A DNA stretch of 28,642 nucleotides from Pelagophyceae sp. CCMP2097 (Eukaryota > Sar > Pelagophyceae). Positions 1 through 9,352 of the stretch are shown piece after piece. Made by a program: the position numbers and the translations under genes. The notes below the pieces were generated by a model. That model was not told the origin of the DNA. It saw only the letters and a list, made by a program, of their open reading frames with translations, and ran no database searches. The stretch lies in assembly GCA_026770575.1 (NCBI GenBank), contig MU657197.1, positions 232,055 to 260,696 of the forward strand. Direction: 5' to 3'. Position 1 is the stretch's first letter, and each line of letters opens with the position of its first letter.

Positions 1-131
1 GCCCCGCCCTGCTCCGCTCGTCCACGACACGCGTCGACACGTGAATATTCTTCCCCCCTCATCGCCGCTGCGCTTCACCAAAAACGCTCCAAAAAAAATT
101 TAAGAAATATGAGCCGCCGAACAAATATTTT

Positions 132-208
132 ACGACGTGGGATTCGAACACGCGACCCTGACTTTGAGCGATCGCATCAATCGCTACTCGCGAACTGGCC
201 CAGTCAGT
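132..208 (-). pseudogene. tRNA-Ser-like degenerate sequence in R1 copy 1
   Basis: Read on the minus strand it has a tRNA-Ser-like D-arm region (GGCCAGTTCGCGAG), a perfect 5-bp anticodon-type stem GCGAT/ATCGC, a short variable region and a T-loop/B box (TTCGAATCCC). The 5' acceptor strand cannot be paired and position 33 of the anticodon loop is not T. It is therefore read as a tRNA-derived repeat rather than a working tRNA. The counterpart at 27736-27811 keeps the same arms. Confidence 0.55.
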
Positions 209-227
209 TGCAATGGGCAAAAAAACA

Positions 228-296
228 TGCCCCCTGACCGGATCGAACTGGTGACCTTCAGATTACGAGACAAACGCTCTACCGTCAAGGGTCGAT
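228..296 (-). pseudogene. tRNA-Thr-like degenerate sequence in R1 copy 1
   Basis: On the minus strand GGTAGAGCG (end of an A box), TCTCGTAATC (anticodon loop resembling Thr-CGT) and CACCAGTTCGATCC (T arm/B box) follow in correct tRNA order and spacing. The acceptor 5' strand and part of the D arm are missing and the T stem lacks one base. It lies in tandem behind the Ser-like sequence, so R1 carries a tRNA-dimer-like head. Confidence 0.55.
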
Positions 297-364
297 CCTC
301 TTCAACTTGATTTTTGATCTGGAATTTCATGCGCGATGTAAGACGATGCAATGGTTCAAGAGTG

Positions 365-373
365 TATATAAAG
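365..373 (+). promoter_or_regulatory. TATA box in R1 copy 1
   Basis: TATATAAAG is preserved at the same place in both R1 copies (second at 27981-27989), within the matching context GTGTATATAAAGCCC. It lies just upstream of the GC-rich, hairpin-containing part of the repeat. A start of transcription about 25-30 bases downstream, near 400, is inferred. Confidence 0.45.
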
Positions 374-800
374 CCCCAGCTTGACCTTTAACGGCCATTC
401 AACGGACTGAAAAATAGTACTCGTAGAACGGCCATTCAACAGACTGAAAAACAGTACTCGCTTGTGATGAAGGAATCCGTGGTAGATGGCAACGGGGCGC
501 GCGGGCGCACGCGGAAGCGACGTTGCCCGCGCGGGCGACGGACCTCGGCGCGGATCGGTGGCCCCAAGGAGCGACGAAAACGGTTGGATATGGACTGAGA
601 AAGGCCCGATGAAGGGAAACGCGCGAAGCAAGAAATGCTTCGCGCGCCGGCCACAGGAGCTGGGGGAACAAACGGCCTTTTGCAGAAGCTAGTTCATGTG
701 CACCCACAACCAGTTCCGAGGCGACGGGAATATCGGAGGTAGATTGCGCTCACACTCTCAAAACTAAACCGAGAAACATGCGTATCCGATAACCAATTAT

Positions 801-1133
801 AGCACTGGAGAGCTGAGTGGTAAATCCACCAGGATTGGACAAGTTCACTTTTTTTACTTGCTCAGAACTCGTTTCGCAAATAGGAAGATTCCTGCGAGTT
901 AAGGCGATAGTTCAGAAGAGTTCATAAGTCGAATTTGCACTTTGAGTTCATTCCCTGGAGGCGTTAGCATTTTATCGTCTTTATTTTGGCGATTGCAGTC
1001 GCTCCCACCGAAATCTAGGTGAGCCGGTTCGAATCCCACCGGCGGCATTTCGAACCTGATCTGGATTTGAAAAAAGCCTCACAAAATTAATTTTAATTCT
1101 TGAACAATTGAGACAGCCACATATGCTGGGTTT
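801..1133. other. Gene-free stretch with repeat fragments
   Basis: No coding region was seen. At 1018-1050 there is a B-box-like AGCCGGTTCGAATCCCACC followed by GGCGGCA. From 1044 a segment runs to 1125 that recurs inverted at 1861-1943. GACAAGTTCAC at 838 reappears inverted near 2405. Confidence 0.4.
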
Positions 1134-1408
1134 CTTAGTTCAGAACAGTCCTGAACAGTTCTGAACAAGTTCTGAACAAGTTAAACTGAACTTTGAGTTC
1201 AGTTTTCAGCCTTTTAAACAGGTTCAGAACTGTTCAGAACAGTGTATTTGTCATTTTCTGAACGACTTCCGAACAAGTTTAAAAAAGTGAACTTGTCTAA
1301 TACACTGCTCTGAACAGTCATGAACCTGTTAAAAAGGCCGAAATATGAACCTCAAGTTCAGTTTTCGGTATTCTGAACTTGTCCAGAACTATTCTGAACT
1401 GACCAGTC
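1134..1408. repeat. Foldback element rich in GTTCAGAAC motifs
   Basis: Arms 1184-1246 and 1301-1363 are imperfect reverse complements of about 63 bases, separated by about 54 bases. The outer flanks (1134-1183 and 1364-1408) continue the symmetry more weakly. The sequence is made of short self-complementary GTTCAGAAC / GAACAGTTC words, so it could fold in several registers. Similar motif-rich sequence occurs at 20370-20530. It is read as a foldback or MITE-type element; no transposase is nearby. Confidence 0.65.
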
Positions 1409-1664
1409 GATTTTAGATCAGCTTCATGGTCCGTTAAGGTTTTGTCTGATACGTTTTCGTTTGTATGTTCAATATAGTAGATGCAAATTCGAAAATGTTG
1501 CGACACTTTACCTCGCCAAAGTCATCATACCGATTTTTGCGTTGTTCCAGAGAGCTGACGACGAAGAGACTTAGTCACACGGGTGCGGAATCAGACGCTG
1601 CACCCCCCTGTCTCGGTGGCAGGGTCCTCAGCTCCCTTGGGAATACTTCAATATTTTGACGCAC

Positions 1665-1793
1665 CAAATTTTGAAATATTTTCCAGAGGGCGTTAGGCGC
1701 TCCTTTCAAGTCACTTGACATGCGAGTCAAATGGGCATGTCAAGTGACTTGAAAGGAGCGCCTAACGCCCTCTGGAAAATATTTCAAAATTTG
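1665..1793. repeat. Perfect 59-bp inverted repeat (hairpin)
   Basis: Arms 1665-1723 and 1735-1793 are exact reverse complements over 59 bases with an 11-base spacer (GAGTCAAATGG). Weaker symmetry (TGACGC on both outer flanks) extends it to about 67 bases per arm. No mismatch was found, so it is either recent or maintained by conversion. It resembles a MITE reduced to its termini; a hairpin RNA precursor is an alternative. Confidence 0.9.
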
Positions 1794-1949
1794 CGCGTCA
1801 TCTTACGGAAGAGAGAGACCCTGACGCTGATCTAAAATGGACTGTGACAAAACCCGTAAATGTGGCTGTCTCAATTTTTCAAAAAATAAAAAATAAAGTT
1901 GGAAAGCCTTTTTGTTCAAATCCAGATCAGGTTCGAAATGCCGCCGGTG

Positions 1950-2220
1950 GGTGAGATAACCACTTGACCCAAGAGGCAGCCGAGACTGCAATCAAGGAGC
2001 GGCTGTTGACATGAAAATAAGACACCGTCTGTCACGGACGTTTGCCCTGGCAAAAGGGAATTCCGGTCCCAGTGCCAGGAGCTTGTTAAGAAAGGTGTAT
2101 ATAAACACATCCCATTTTTATTGAGGTTTTTGGTACCCAGACTCGGATTTGAACCGGCGTACCTTCATTTCACTTGCGGACATTTTTTCGGATTTTTATA
2201 CGCAAAGCCGGGCTCGAACC
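1950..2220 (-). repeat. Family B composite tRNA-like repeat, copy A
   Basis: The reverse complement matches 9931-10252 and 16919-17253. On that strand it starts with the T-arm-like GGTTCGAGCCCGGCTTTGCG, then a second T-arm-like GCCGGTTCAAATCCGRGTCT ending GGTACCA. A TATA-like TTTATATACAC follows, then CTGGCACTGGGACCGGAATT and CCTCTTGGGTCAAGTGGTTA. No ORF is shared between copies. A 90-base fragment of the same family lies at 21995-22085. Confidence 0.75.
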
Positions 2221-2672
2221 AGCGGTGGGGTTTGAACCGGCTCATTTAGATTTCGGTGGGACGCGACTGCAATCGCAAAAAAGAAGATAAAAAAATGCTG
2301 CCGCCTCCGGGGACTGAACACACGATTATGTTAATTTTGTTTCTTCAGCGACGCCCTGGCCTTAACTCGCAATTGCGTACGAGTTCTGTACAGGTTTAAA
2401 AAGTGAACTTGTCTATTTAATGGAGACTGCTGACCCCCATTTTATACCAAACCTAAAAACTAGATCTAGTACGGTCCTTTTTTGTTGTTGGTGGTTTTCG
2501 ACGGTTTTCGCCGGGTTCCTCGATAAAACCCGCCTGCTTCTAGCTGGCAAGCCCGGCTTTTTAGTGACGACCCAAAATCGAGACCTCCCTATTTTTTCGT
2601 ACAATTGGTACCTCGAAAGAAATGCGCGGCTCCGCGACTCTCGCGGGTGCCGGGGGAAGACCCCCCGGACCT

Positions 2673-2722
2673 CCCTTAAACTAACGCGATAGGCCATCCC
2701 TTAAACTAACGCGATAGGCTAT
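2673..2722. repeat. Two-copy 25-bp tandem repeat
   Basis: CCCTTAAACTAACGCGATAG followed by GC(C/T)AT occurs twice with a 25-base period, differing at one position. Confidence 0.85.
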
Positions 2723-3785
2723 CACGGAAATTGTTAGAGTTCCACACGGAATTTTTTTTCGCGGCGCGCGGCGCGGACGGCGGTTCGCTTGGGCGGCGCG
2801 GGGGTCGCGCCGAGCGTGCGGCTGCGGCGTGCGTCGATCGCGCCCGGGCGCGTCGGAAACGGTGCGCTACGGAGCGAGGAAGGCCGCCGGGACGGAAACG
2901 CGCAATCCTCGAAGTTGGCGGCGCGCGGTCCACGGGGCTTGGGCGGCGCTGTCGGTTTCACATAAGGTGGCTTGTACCCACGCGACGAACACTTTCCAAT
3001 GGCCGCGTGTGTTGGAGTCCGACGGCGCGCGCAATGTGGAGTTCCCTCTAAAAAGCCACGGTTCGCCAAAACCAATTATAGATGGGGGGAGCTAATGTTA
3101 CACCCATTTACATTATCCCCCAGAATTTTAACGATAAACAGATTTTAGAGTCTTTTATTTTCGACGATAAATTGACACGGACGCGTTTGTAAGGCGAGGA
3201 CGTGGCTGAATGCCCGATCACGGCGAAGAGCTTTTTCTGTTGGCCGTGACCATGGCCAGATGGGCACGGAAGGCGCGGGCGCGGGGCGTGTATTGAGAAG
3301 GATTAAACACCGAAAAACAAACTCGCGCCTGATACGGACGGACTTGTAGGTCTTCAAATGTCAGCTATAGCTAAGATATAAATGCCCTTAAGGGGCATGA
3401 GACTTACGAAGAAATGGGAACAAAAGGAATTGGCGCTTGCGATGAGGTGAAGAAACTATAAGCAACCTCACGGGATACTGAGACGTCACCCATTGAAAAC
3501 GAAAGCAGCTTCGCCGCAAACGGAGGATGCGACGTACCCGGCGGCTGTGCTATAGGCGCCCTTCAGCAGGCGCCATTCAGCCCGTTTACCTCCTACGGGG
3601 GCCCCTGTGGGCTTGGGCCGGGTGTGTCGGTCCTTTTTTCGCCGCTGCGCCTACACTATCGAAATTTGACGAAACCTGAGCCAGCTTACTCGCGTTTCAA
3701 AGTGCCCTCTAAACGCGTTAACGGCAGCACTAACATACCAAAGGCGCCCTCCGGGCGTCTGCAGTTCCTCCGGTGCGCCATGGTA
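2723..3785. other. About 1 kb with no supported gene
   Basis: A GC-rich block (2755-3050) is open in several frames on both strands but shows no recognisable domain, and this is expected from its composition. Words such as CGCGCCCGGGCGCG and ACGGAAACGCGC resemble the GC-rich half of R1, so it may be a diverged relative. From 3090 to 3785 the sequence is mixed and no feature was found. Confidence 0.35.
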
Positions 3786-3786
3786 A

Positions 3787-4345
3787 TTAGTATAGGTGGC
3801 ACTGTATTTTAATTTGTATACACAGTATATGTAAATACAGTATTGTACGGTAATATACAGTGACCAAAATATTGAATTTCTTGGGACGCCGTATATACAG
3901 TCGCGTAAATTGATCTTTGGGTGTAACCCCTGGGAAATTACAGCGTTTTCGGTCGTCGCTGGACCGCGAGTCGGTCCGCGATGGCCTCCGTCCTGGAGCG
4001 GCTGGTTGTCTGGTTAGACGCGACCCCTTAACTAGCCTTAAATCGACTCCCCCGGGGATTTAAGTGGACTTGGGGTGCTGAACCCCAACTAGGGACCCCC
4101 AACTAGGGACCCCCGACTAGCCTCATATATTATATTTTACTTTTTGGCCCCCAGGAGCTCACCGATCCGCTTAAAAAATGCAGGGGAGCCTCGCCTCGAC
4201 GTCGCGAACCTATGCGCGCGATTACGCGCTGTAAAAAAAGTAAGTCTAAATACATTGCATATACGAGTGTATATGTATATACATGCAGATACAGTATAAT
4301 ACAGTGCCCAAAATTTTATACACTGCACATTGCCACCTATAGTAA
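3787..4345. mobile_element. MITE-like element with terminal inverted repeats
   Basis: TATAGGTGGCA near 3791 reappears as TGCCACCTATA ending near 4341. Both ends carry inward, degenerate ACTGTAT / ATACAGT words (3800-3900 and 4255-4320). GTAAT flanks both ends directly (3783-3787 and 4342-4346), which could be a 5-bp target duplication. The interior has no transposase and includes a small tandem repeat. Non-autonomous transposon is the best reading. Confidence 0.55.
4084..4123. repeat. Short tandem repeat, about 14-bp unit
   Basis: CCCCAACTAGGGA occurs twice in succession, followed by the variant CCCCCGACTAG. It lies inside the MITE-like element. Confidence 0.7.
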
Positions 4346-4349
4346 TAAG

Positions 4350-5020
4350 AGCCTTGGGATTGGCTGTAAAACTCTTTTATTGAACATATTTTCACGTTGG
4401 GCTTCTATAGTTGGTCAATTCCGGATCAAATCGGGGGCAGAATCAACTAGGGAGGGGAACTTATAAAATACAGGTCAGATTAAGAACCTGATCAGATTCA
4501 GAACCGGGGGCCTACGGCGCCGCCGCCGGCGAAGCGCACGAAAACCGGTCCCCGCTGCGCCCGCCAGCGCGGAGAAGAAAAAAAGGCGATTTTTTGCCGA
4601 CTTGGTCAAAACAAAGTGCAGCAAAACCGGGCTCGAACCCGAAATCTGCGGGGCGTTTTAAAGAACAGGGTTAACACATGGTGTGTTCCACCACAGGACG
4701 GTCGGAAGAAGCTTATGACATTGAGCGAGCTGCGGCGCAAACACATATTAAACACACAAAGAGCCCGGGGGAGCTCCGTCGGCACGTGGATTTTGCTAAA
4801 TAAATTATCGCCAACTAAAAAGTAGTCTAGACAAATCATGATGATGGCACGAGCATGATTTTTAGACAAGCGAAATGGCCGCGCCGTTCTCGTTGGGGCT
4901 ATGTATTTGAAAGTCCCGTGTGTCTTTTCCTTTTTAATATTCGGCGATGGCATGTTTTTTTTTAAAGGCGGTTCTTAATCAGACCAAGTGTTTTTTTTTT
5001 AGAACCGATGGTCGGTCCGG
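4350..5020. other. Gene-free stretch
   Basis: No coding region was seen. A B-box-like CGGGCTCGAACCCG (minus strand) is at 4628-4641. GTCAGATTAAGAACC at 4474 is inverted near 5725 and related words lie near 4975, so fragments of one repeat family are scattered here. Confidence 0.35.
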
Positions 5021-6150
5021 ACTCTGCCTACAAGGGGTATTGGCGATAAAGCCGACCTCAAGTGACGCAAAGTTGTGCCTCCCAGAGGCCGCCTGCGGGG
5101 GGGGGGGGCGTGGTCGCTATGGGCCTCCCTGCCCCCCGGGGTGTCCGTGGCATGATCAGCCTCGAGGAGAGCGCCTTGCAAGGGCGTGAACAAGCGTTTC
5201 CCCCAATATTGTGGACTTGATAAAATCTTTATTTGCCTCCTTACCTTGATTTTGACTTGATTTTGCTTCCGTATTGCGAAGGTTCGGGCCCGGCTGGCAA
5301 TCGCAGGACCGCAGGGATCGAAATTCTGGCTATGTGACGGGGTGGGTCCATACGCACTGGGGTGGTATATGACCGATCCTGTACGATTGCCGCGAGTGGC
5401 GCTTCAGACGAGCCAAAACAGGCGCTCTGATTTTTAGTTTGAGCGTTTTAAACAAACAATTTCTATAGGACCGGGCATCATGGGACTCAGCGCGACGTCC
5501 TCTATCACTCCCAACAGAGCCAAACTCCAACCGACGAAAACTGCGATTGCCAGAAAGTCCTTGGCGTTATAAGCGATACCCCTTGTATGCTTTATTTCTC
5601 ACAGAGGTCCCCCGCGGACGCCACGATTTGGGGGTGGGCGGAGGGGACCCAGGCGCGTCCCTTGGCAGGGTCAAACCCGCAAACAACGGCGTCGCCGGGC
5701 CTCTGATTTTTTTTTCAATTAGCCGGTTCTTAATCTGACTTTTATTCTAGGCCCTCCTCAAACGAATATGTGAGACCGCCATTGGATTTAGGGCGCCCAT
5801 TAAACTCCATGCCGCATTTTTGGTCAGTATGCCACCCTCAAAACGCGGATTTCTAGACACGAGGAATTCCTCGGAATTCCTTCTCGGAATTCCTATTTTC
5901 TCTGGAGTTTCTATAGCTCTTGAACGAAACAAGTCGTCAACCGAGGGTGGTGCTCCAAAATGTCGGATCGGTTTGATTTCGGAGGCGCTGCGACCGGATG
6001 GGGCAAACTTGAGGTCCCACCTCAGGGATTTGCGATCCGACCGCGCGCGCCGGCGCCGCGAGCGAAAATGTGGTCCGAGCAATCTGACAAACTTCCCAAA
6101 ATTGCAAATTCAACCCCTCTTCTTTGACGTTCCTTTTTGTTCAAGAGTTC
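5021..6150 (+). repeat. R2 dispersed repeat, copy 1 (interrupted)
   Basis: 5021-5565 matches 20889-21405 and 5916-6150 matches 21411-21656, in order and orientation (shared words include AGTGACGCAAAGTT, CGCCTTGCAAGGGCGTGAAC and AACCCCTCTTCTTTGACG). The middle, 5566-5915, has no counterpart in copy 2 and looks like an insertion or rearrangement. It contains a triple GGAATTCC motif at 5863-5894. Frames through the repeat are not conserved between copies, so the long plus-strand reading frame from 5820 is not accepted as a gene. A poly-G run lies at 5098-5108. Confidence 0.75.
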
Positions 6151-6297
6151 TAGCTCGTCGAAGTGCGCGATTTCAGCTCGGCGTGTTCGGCATGTTCGGC
6201 CTCTTTTACCGACGCTTCTGGCTCGTAGGCAATCGCCGGTGGGGCCCTGGAGGCGACCGGGCCGGTCTGGGCCGCTCTCGGTGGCCGACTTTTTCAG

Positions 6298-6570
6298 AGA
6301 CGGGCGCGCACGTCTTTCGATGGATACGTCTCGAGCCGAATCGATGTCATCCCGGCCGCGAGGTCGGACGTGAACGGCCCGGATCTCGAGCCGGACCTGC
6401 TAGAGACTCGATGGCATCTCTTTGCGCACGGCAAGGCCGAAGAGGACGTGCGGCGACGACGCGCGAGCAGGGACGTCGACGCCATTCATATTTTTGTGGT
6501 TTCAGAGCCCCTTCGCTACGTTCGATTCGGTGCAGTGCTCTCAGCATCGAGTCCTTATGGCTTCTCGTAG
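6298..6570 (+). CDS. Exon-like stretch, unrecognised (doubtful)
   Basis: A pyrimidine-rich acceptor-like ACTTTTTCAG ends at 6297. The following frame, open to the TAG at 6570, gives a mixed, protein-like composition (including SFDGYVSSRIDVIPAARSDV and LLETRWHLFAHGKAEEDV) rather than the repeat-like composition of the other frames. No domain is recognised and no partner exon was found. It may be a fragment of a decayed gene or a chance frame in GC-rich DNA. Confidence 0.2.
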   Translation, partial: RRARTSFDGYVSSRIDVIPAARSDVNGPDLEPDLLETRWHLFAHGKAEEDVRRRRASRDVDAIHIFVVSEPLRYVRFGAVLSASSPYGFS

Positions 6571-6778
6571 CAACCTAACCGCAAGTCGACCCACTATACA
6601 GCCTCTTACCGTGAAAATACCCTGAAATGCTCTCAAAAATACTTACCATAATGCTGAAATTACCATGTTATTCTAACGCAGCAGTATTTTGCGATAGGTG
6701 CGCCTGTTTTGTGGCTAGGTTATGGGACGGAATTCTCGGTGGATGTTCCGCGTTTTCCACACGGCGAGGTCCATTGGA

Positions 6779-6872
6779 CTATGAATAATGAGGCTTTCAA
6801 CTGCATTGTGAAACTTTCGACTGCAACACTTTGGGCGACCACTTTCCCAGGTGAACCAGAGGCTCCCTGCGG
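6779..6872 (-). repeat. Inverted flanking repeat left of the NYN gene
   Basis: The reverse complement matches 9222-9315 closely (shared words CAGTTGAAAGCCTCAT, GTGGTCGCC and CGCAGGGAGC). With its partner it brackets the NYN gene as a pair of inverted repeats about 2.5 kb apart. A weaker third match lies at 9546-9585. Confidence 0.65.
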
Positions 6873-7133
6873 GCGGGAATGAAGGACTGGCACGTCATCG
6901 CCGAGGTGGGTTTCCAGGGACGGGGTACCCAGGATTCCTCGAAGTTGCTTGCCGTCTGGGAAAGCCATACAGTGCTTAGATAATGTAGGCTTACGGCCCC
7001 TGCGGGGCCCTCAACGTACCCACGTAACCCTATAGTCCATGACGCACGTCGTGGAAGCCTTGCCCCTAAATAAAGTACCCACAAAATACCATCGCTGATA
7101 AACGGGGCCTTCTTGCTTGTGCAAGCAGGGGCG

Positions 7134-8695
7134 ATGCGGGCCGCTGTGCGGGCGTGGCTGCTGCTGCTCTGCGCCGGCGCCGCGTCGGGCCTGCGCGCAT
7201 CGGCAGGCCTGCGCGCCCCAGGGCAGCGGCGAACGCGGGTGCCTTCTTCGGCGCGTTCGACGGAGTTGCGCTCGACGCGGCCGACGGCGTTGTTCGCAAA
7301 GAAGAACGACGCGGACACGCCGCAGGACGTCGACGTGCTCCTCATCGACGGCGACAACGTGAGCGGCGTGGGGGGCACGCTCGCCGCTCCGAGAGCGCGT
7401 CATTTTCAGAGGACGGCCGTATATGCTTGACAGAGGCATCTTGCGAGGCCTCTCTCGAAGATGGCATCCCCGAATAGGTCCGCGGCAAGTCGCCTTCCTT
7501 CTCCTGGACCAAGGCCGATTTGCTCCGCAACGCTCAAGCGTGGAAGCGCGAAGGTCTCCAAATCATCCTCTACATTGACCACGGCACCCAAGCCGAAGCC
7601 GTCGCCATCGACGCTTGTACGACGATCGTCTTCTCCGGCCCTTCGAACTCGGCCGACGACGCCATCGCGCGAGATGTGGCATACTTGTGCAACATGCTTG
7701 AAGGCAAACGCATCGGCGTGATTACTTCCGATTCCGGCCTCGGATCCCGCTGCCGCAAGTCTGCGCGGCCCTCGCGTCAAGAGGGGGAAGGTGCGCGGCT
7801 GTCTTTATTTTCGAGCGTGGGTTTTGTGGACAAAATGCTCCCAGAGAAGCTTGCGGTCGAAAAGGGTTTTGTGGACAAGATGCTCGCAGAGAAGCTTGCG
7901 GTCGAAAAGGGTGGCGTGTGGTACGCCGACGATGCGGCGCCGGCGGCAGACGGCGCTTTGAAGGGCGACCAGGGTCCGATCTCGGCCGCTTTACTCGTGT
8001 TGGCGGCACGGATCTCGGCGGCGTCTCAAAGAGCGTCGTTGGTCCGGGCGTCGAATAAACGGCGGGTGGGGTCCAAGACCACAAACAGGTTCGAAGAACT
8101 TCTCGCCGCAAACTGCGGCGCCTCCTTGCTCCTCGGCTCCGCCAAATCCAACGACCAAGACCTGGCCAAACTCGTTTCTCTGGCGTCGTTCGAGACGGTC
8201 GAGGCCGTCGTCCGGTTGAACGGGGGCGGCGTCTTGGGGAAGGAGCGGACTTGGGAAAGGACGCTGAGAGCGGCCAAGTTCCAAGTCGATCTGCCACGCG
8301 ATACTCTCCAACAAGGCGACTGGCGCGCGGCCTTTGCCGCCCACGTATCGGCCAACGGCCGCGCCGGGCCGAAAATGAAGAGCGTTTCCAACGTGGCGGT
8401 TCCCAACGTGGCGGCGGTGGATGCCGCGGACGCCGCGGACGCGGTGGAAGAAGAGGTCACCTCGCCGGCGGGCATTGTATTCCAAGTGGCGGCGCGGCCG
8501 ACAGCCACCGCGTCGCGTTCCGACCGCAAGCGAGCGCGTTCCGAGGGCGAGGCGCCGCCGAAGAGGCGAAACGCCGCCGCGGCCGACAAACCCACGACCA
8601 TGGCCGCGGCCTCGAAGCGCTGGGGTTTAGGGGCGAAGAAGGGTGGGAAGTTTAAAGGGGCTAAGGCGGCGGACGTCTCGCCAGAGGCGGCGTGA
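7134..8695 (+). CDS. NYN/PIN-like nuclease, probably plastid-targeted (two exons)
   Basis: Exon 1 is 7134-7358 and exon 2 is 7478-8695. The 119-base intron (donor AAC|GTGAGC, acceptor AATAG|GTC) interrupts the first catalytic motif: LLIDGDN joins VRGKSPSFSW. The spliced product is about 480 residues. Residues 1-19 form a hydrophobic signal peptide and 20-55 are Arg/Ser/Ala-rich, as in bipartite plastid presequences of secondary algae. Residues 66-170 match the NYN (YacP-like) ribonuclease fold: acidic residues D72 and D74 in LLIDGDN, D135/D136/D141 in SADDAIARDV, and D160 in VITSDSGL. A 15-residue segment is duplicated (7820-7909). The tail from about residue 370 is Ala/Lys-rich, low-complexity and basic. 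ATG 7134 was chosen because it begins the signal peptide. Bacterial relatives (YacP/Rae1) cleave mRNA on ribosomes; an RNA-processing role in the plastid is inference. Confidence 0.85.
7820..7909 (+). repeat. In-frame 45-bp tandem duplication in the NYN gene
   Basis: Two 45-base units (7820-7864 and 7865-7909) differ at only a few bases and encode GFVDKMLPEKLAVEK and GFVDKMLAEKLAVEK. The duplication follows the nuclease core and keeps the frame. Confidence 0.95.
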
Positions 8696-8777
8696 AAACC
8701 CGCGTCTAGGAACTTCTTCGCAATTGAGGCGGCGCAGTGCATCAGTCGGGCGTCGTACGGGATTTCATCAGGGGCGG

Positions 8778-8958
8778 TGTTTTGGGGTTGCTCTCTTTGT
8801 GCCAAACCCAAAAAGGGTCGCCGGTTTGGACGAATCAAGGGTCGGATTCGGGTTCCGGCCAGACCGACTCAAAGACGGCCAAAACACCCGGAGAACCCGA
8901 CCCGCGGGTTCAAAGGCAAACCCGCCGCTGCTCCCATCTCCGGCTCCGAAGAGATGGC
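8778..8958 (+). repeat. CAAACCCG module, copy 1
   Basis: A ~180-base unit beginning near TTTGTGCCAAACCCAAA and containing AAGGGTCGG, GACTCAAAGACGGCC and CGACCCGCGGGTTCAAAGGC. Related copies lie at 10986-11085 (inverted), 14680-14850, 15539-15700 and 23526-23690. It sits just after the NYN stop codon and is followed by a GACGGCC array, an order repeated at 14680-15160. Confidence 0.7.
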
Positions 8959-9221
8959 CCCGAAGAGACGACCCCGAAGAGATGGTCGTTTGAGACGGCC
9001 CCTTTCGACGGCCCCTCGAAACAGCACCTTGGGACGATGCTTCGATACGGCTCCTCGAGACGGCCCCTTTCGACGGCCACTCGAAACGGCGCCTTTTGAC
9101 GGTCCCTCTGGACGGTACCTCGAAATGACCCCTGGAGACGGCCATTCGAAACGGCCCCTCGAGACGGTCCCTTTCGATGGCCGTTCGAAACGGCGCCTTG
9201 AGACGGCACCATTCAGGCTCC
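8959..9221 (+). repeat. Degenerate GAGACGGCCCC array
   Basis: A chain of imperfect units of the type CTCGAGACGGCCCCTTTCGA and CGGCCATTCGAAACGG. It is open in several frames purely because of its composition. The same array recurs inverted at 10725-10985 and direct at 14860-15160. Confidence 0.8.
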
Positions 9222-9352
9222 CGCAGGGAGCTCTCGATCACTGGGGAAGTGGTCGCCGAAAGGGTTGTAGTTGAAAGTTTCAAGATGCAGTTGAAAGCCT
9301 CATATTTTATAGATCCCATCGATTTTTTATACAACCCGATGGGTCTATAAAA
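9222..9352 (+). repeat. Inverted flanking repeat right of the NYN gene, with hairpin
   Basis: 9222-9315 is the reverse-complement partner of 6779-6872. It runs into a hairpin at about 9306-9352 (TTTTATAGATCCCATCG against CGATGGGTCTATAAAA). This might act as a transcript 3' end for the NYN gene; that is inference only. Confidence 0.6.

Larger units (their letters stand above)
25..800 (+). repeat. R1 dispersed repeat, copy 1
   Basis: About 775 bases that recur at 27630-28380 in the same orientation, with matching blocks across the whole length (for example the stretch around GAATATTCTTCCCCC, the tRNA-like segment, the TATA box and the GC-rich 3' half). The order is two degenerate tRNA-like sequences on the minus strand, a TATA box at 365-373, then a GC-rich block. 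That block contains a CGCGCGAAGCA/TGCTTCGCGCG hairpin (11-bp arms, 5-base loop) and a near-perfect GCCCGCGCGGGC palindrome. This copy has a 37-bp tandem duplication at 390-463, just downstream of the TATA box, that copy 2 lacks. No ORF is conserved between the copies, so protein coding is unlikely. It could be an LTR-like or SINE-like repeat or a non-coding RNA unit. Confidence 0.8.
1044..1943. repeat. Inverted pair 1044-1125 / 1861-1943
   Basis: The segment 1044-1125 (GGCGGCATTTCGAACCTGAT onward to GAGACAGCCACAT) matches the reverse complement of 1861-1943 with a few small indels. The arms enclose the GTTCAGAAC foldback and the perfect palindrome. The right arm abuts the minus-strand family B repeat at 1950, and the same GCCGCCGG junction motif occurs at 20558, suggesting a recurrent element end. 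Confidence 0.6.

Noticed and set aside
132..296. Functional tRNA genes in R1
   Set aside because: Neither has a pairing acceptor stem, and key positions such as T33 are missing.
2734..3075. GC-rich open frames of about 110 codons on both strands
   Set aside because: Arg/Ala-rich composition in every frame is explained by base composition alone.
5820..6578. 252-codon open frame
   Set aside because: Its first part lies in R2, whose second copy does not keep the frame, and it has no domain.
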